This document shows, piece by piece, positions 6,348 to 7,443 of a stretch of 7,443 bases of DNA. The stretch is from contig DATBMY010000377.1 in assembly GCA_036554605.1 (NCBI GenBank), positions 1-7,443 on the forward strand, read 5' to 3'. The stretch is from DATBMY01 sp036554605 (GTDB lineage: Bacteria > Acidobacteriota > Blastocatellia > UBA7656). The notes beneath the pieces are model-generated. The model was not told where the DNA came from. It saw nothing but the letters and a program-made list of their open reading frames with translations, and did no database searches. Position 1 is the first letter of the stretch. Every line of letters begins with the position of its first letter. The position numbers and the translations under genes were made by a program.

Positions 6348-7061
6348 TTGGATAGCCAGATCAATCAACACGCGTTCGAGTTTTATGGCGAGGGGCTGCC
6401 GGACATAGATCTTTCGGAGCTGCGCGGCCGTTTGATCGTTATCGAAGGCCCGGACGGGGTCGGCCGCTCGACACAGGTAGCCATGCTAAAGCCGTGGCTC
6501 GAATCGAACGGGCATGCCGTTCTGGATACGGGTATGTCGCGTTCGGCGCTCGCCGGCAAGGGGATAAAACAGGCTAAGGAGGGGCTCACCCTCGGCTCGA
6601 TCTCGCTATCGCTTTTCTACGCGACCGACTTCGCCGACCGGCTCGAAAACGAGATGATTCCCGCGCTCAGGGCCGGATTCATCGTGCTGACGGATCGATA
6701 TATTTACTCGCTAATTGCCCGCGCCATCGTGCGCGGCCTCGATCCGGGCTGGATCAAGGACGTTTATGGCATGGCGCTCAAGCCCGATGCCATCTTCTAT
6801 CTGCGCGCAAGCGTCAGCGATCTGATTCCTCGCGTACTGTCGAGCCCGCTCGGTTTCGATTACTGGGAATCGGGCATGGACCTGCACCTCGGCAATGATC
6901 TTTTTGACAGCTTCAACGAGTACCAATCGCGCATGCTCGCGGTCTTCGACTCGATGATCGATGAGTATGGATTTGAAGTGATCGACTCGGCGCAGTCGAT
7001 AGACGCGATATATCGCGCGCTACAGCGGCGCATCGGCCGGCTGCTGCGCGAAATGTATTGA
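6348..7061 (+). CDS. Thymidylate kinase-like paralogue with degenerate Walker A (Lys to Arg)
   Basis: This 237-residue protein is collinear with its upstream neighbour: shared blocks include ADR-E---IP-L-AGFIVL-DRYIY, P-W---Y--ALKP, and Y-E-G-D-L followed by a D-SF---Q helix. Its P-loop reads GPDGVGRST (34-42), so the catalytic lysine is Arg40. The LID-like segment is also depleted of basic residues: PRVLSSPLGFDYWESG compared with KRILGARAGLKYYEAG upstream. DRY is kept (116-118). This predicts weak or absent kinase activity and perhaps a regulatory or structural role, for example as a heterodimer partner, since thymidylate kinases are dimers. It carries about 14 extra N-terminal residues. I chose TTG 6348 (2 bases after the upstream stop, with a ribosome site at 6334-6341); TTG 6342 overlapping that stop is the alternative. 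Translational coupling is likely. Its stop touches the convergent hslO stop. Confidence 0.83.
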   Translation: MDSQINQHAFEFYGEGLPDIDLSELRGRLIVIEGPDGVGRSTQVAMLKPWLESNGHAVLDTGMSRSALAGKGIKQAKEGLTLGSISLSLFYATDFADRLENEMIPALRAGFIVLTDRYIYSLIARAIVRGLDPGWIKDVYGMALKPDAIFYLRASVSDLIPRVLSSPLGFDYWESGMDLHLGNDLFDSFNEYQSRMLAVFDSMIDEYGFEVIDSAQSIDAIYRALQRRIGRLLREMY

Positions 7062-7443
7062 CTACTCGCCCGCCTCTTCGGCAAGCAATCCCGCCAGCTC
7101 CCGGTCGCTGATCCGATAAGTCTCGTTACAGAAATGGCAGGTCAGCTCCGCGCCCTTATCTTTTTCGAGCATGTCCTCGACCTCGTCGCGGCCGAGCGCG
7201 GAGATTATGGTGAGCGCCCGCTCGTGCGAGCACGGGCAATAAAACCGCGGCTCCTTTTCTTCGAGAATTACCAGATCGAGATCGCTCAGCGCGGTCCTTA
7301 ACATCTGCTCGGCCGAAAGGCCCGCTCTTACCATCTCCGTCGAAGAAGGCGCGCGCTCGATTGCCTGTTCGATATGCTCCAGAATGTCCTCGCCCGCGCT
7401 CGGCATCATCTGAATTATGTACCCGCCCGCGGCCGATACTTGC
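7062..7443 (-). CDS. hslO: Hsp33 redox-regulated chaperone, C-terminal part (5' end outside window)
   Basis: The last 126 residues are visible; the N-terminal substrate-binding domain lies beyond the right edge. The segment AAGGYIIQMMPSAGED is the conserved Hsp33 linker-side motif. The zinc-binding redox switch is intact: C-P-C (codons at 7236-7238 and 7230-7232) and C-H-F-C (7137-7139 and 7128-7130), with 30 residues between the pairs as in the E. coli protein, followed by ETYRIS. Hsp33 is a cytoplasmic holdase that releases zinc, forms disulfides and unfolds under oxidative stress to bind client proteins. The stop TAG (7062-7064) abuts the stop of the convergent kinase-like gene with no bases between. 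Confidence 0.93.
   Translation of the reverse strand, partial: QVSAAGGYIIQMMPSAGEDILEHIEQAIERAPSSTEMVRAGLSAEQMLRTALSDLDLVILEEKEPRFYCPCSHERALTIISALGRDEVEDMLEKDKGAELTCHFCNETYRISDRELAGLLAEEAGE

Noticed and set aside
7016..7050. Hairpin at the end of the second kinase-like gene as an intrinsic terminator
   Set aside because: The stem has a two-base internal mismatch, and AAATGTATTG rather than a T-tract follows; it lies within GC-rich coding DNA.

Overview
The window looks like a chromosomal segment from a moderately GC-rich bacterium with secreted FG-GAP/VCBS-repeat proteins. The style (a reprolysin-like metzincin with C-terminal FG-GAP-type repeats, a propeller/beta-helix protein, paired thymidylate-kinase-like genes, hslO) resembles Acidobacteriota, perhaps Blastocatellia. 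That placement is an impression from protein style, not a demonstrated assignment. I see no mobile element, CRISPR array, tRNA or rRNA.

Left half (1-4990): three minus-strand genes for exported proteins. From right to left they are a thioredoxin-fold protein with a single active-site cysteine (4991-5626), a large secreted zinc metalloprotease with five near-identical C-terminal repeats (1625-4525), and a secreted FG-GAP propeller plus beta-helix protein (1390 to beyond the left edge). They are separated by roomy gaps of 465 and 234 bases, which suggests separate transcription units. A hairpin follows the thioredoxin-like gene and an extended -10 motif precedes the beta-helix gene.

Right half (5626-7443): very compact. 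A divergent promoter zone separates the thioredoxin-like gene from a plus-strand pair of paralogous thymidylate-kinase-like P-loop proteins (5644-6345 and 6348-7061). The first has an intact Walker A lysine and is predicted to be read from a leaderless mRNA. The second has arginine in place of that lysine, starts at TTG two bases after the first gene's stop, and is probably translationally coupled to it. Its stop codon directly abuts the stop codon of the convergent hslO (Hsp33) gene, which runs off the right edge.

The most interesting element is the kinase pair: an apparently active copy and a degenerate copy in one operon, possibly an active/regulatory heteromer. The single-cysteine thioredoxin-like protein encoded divergently from it is the next most interesting.
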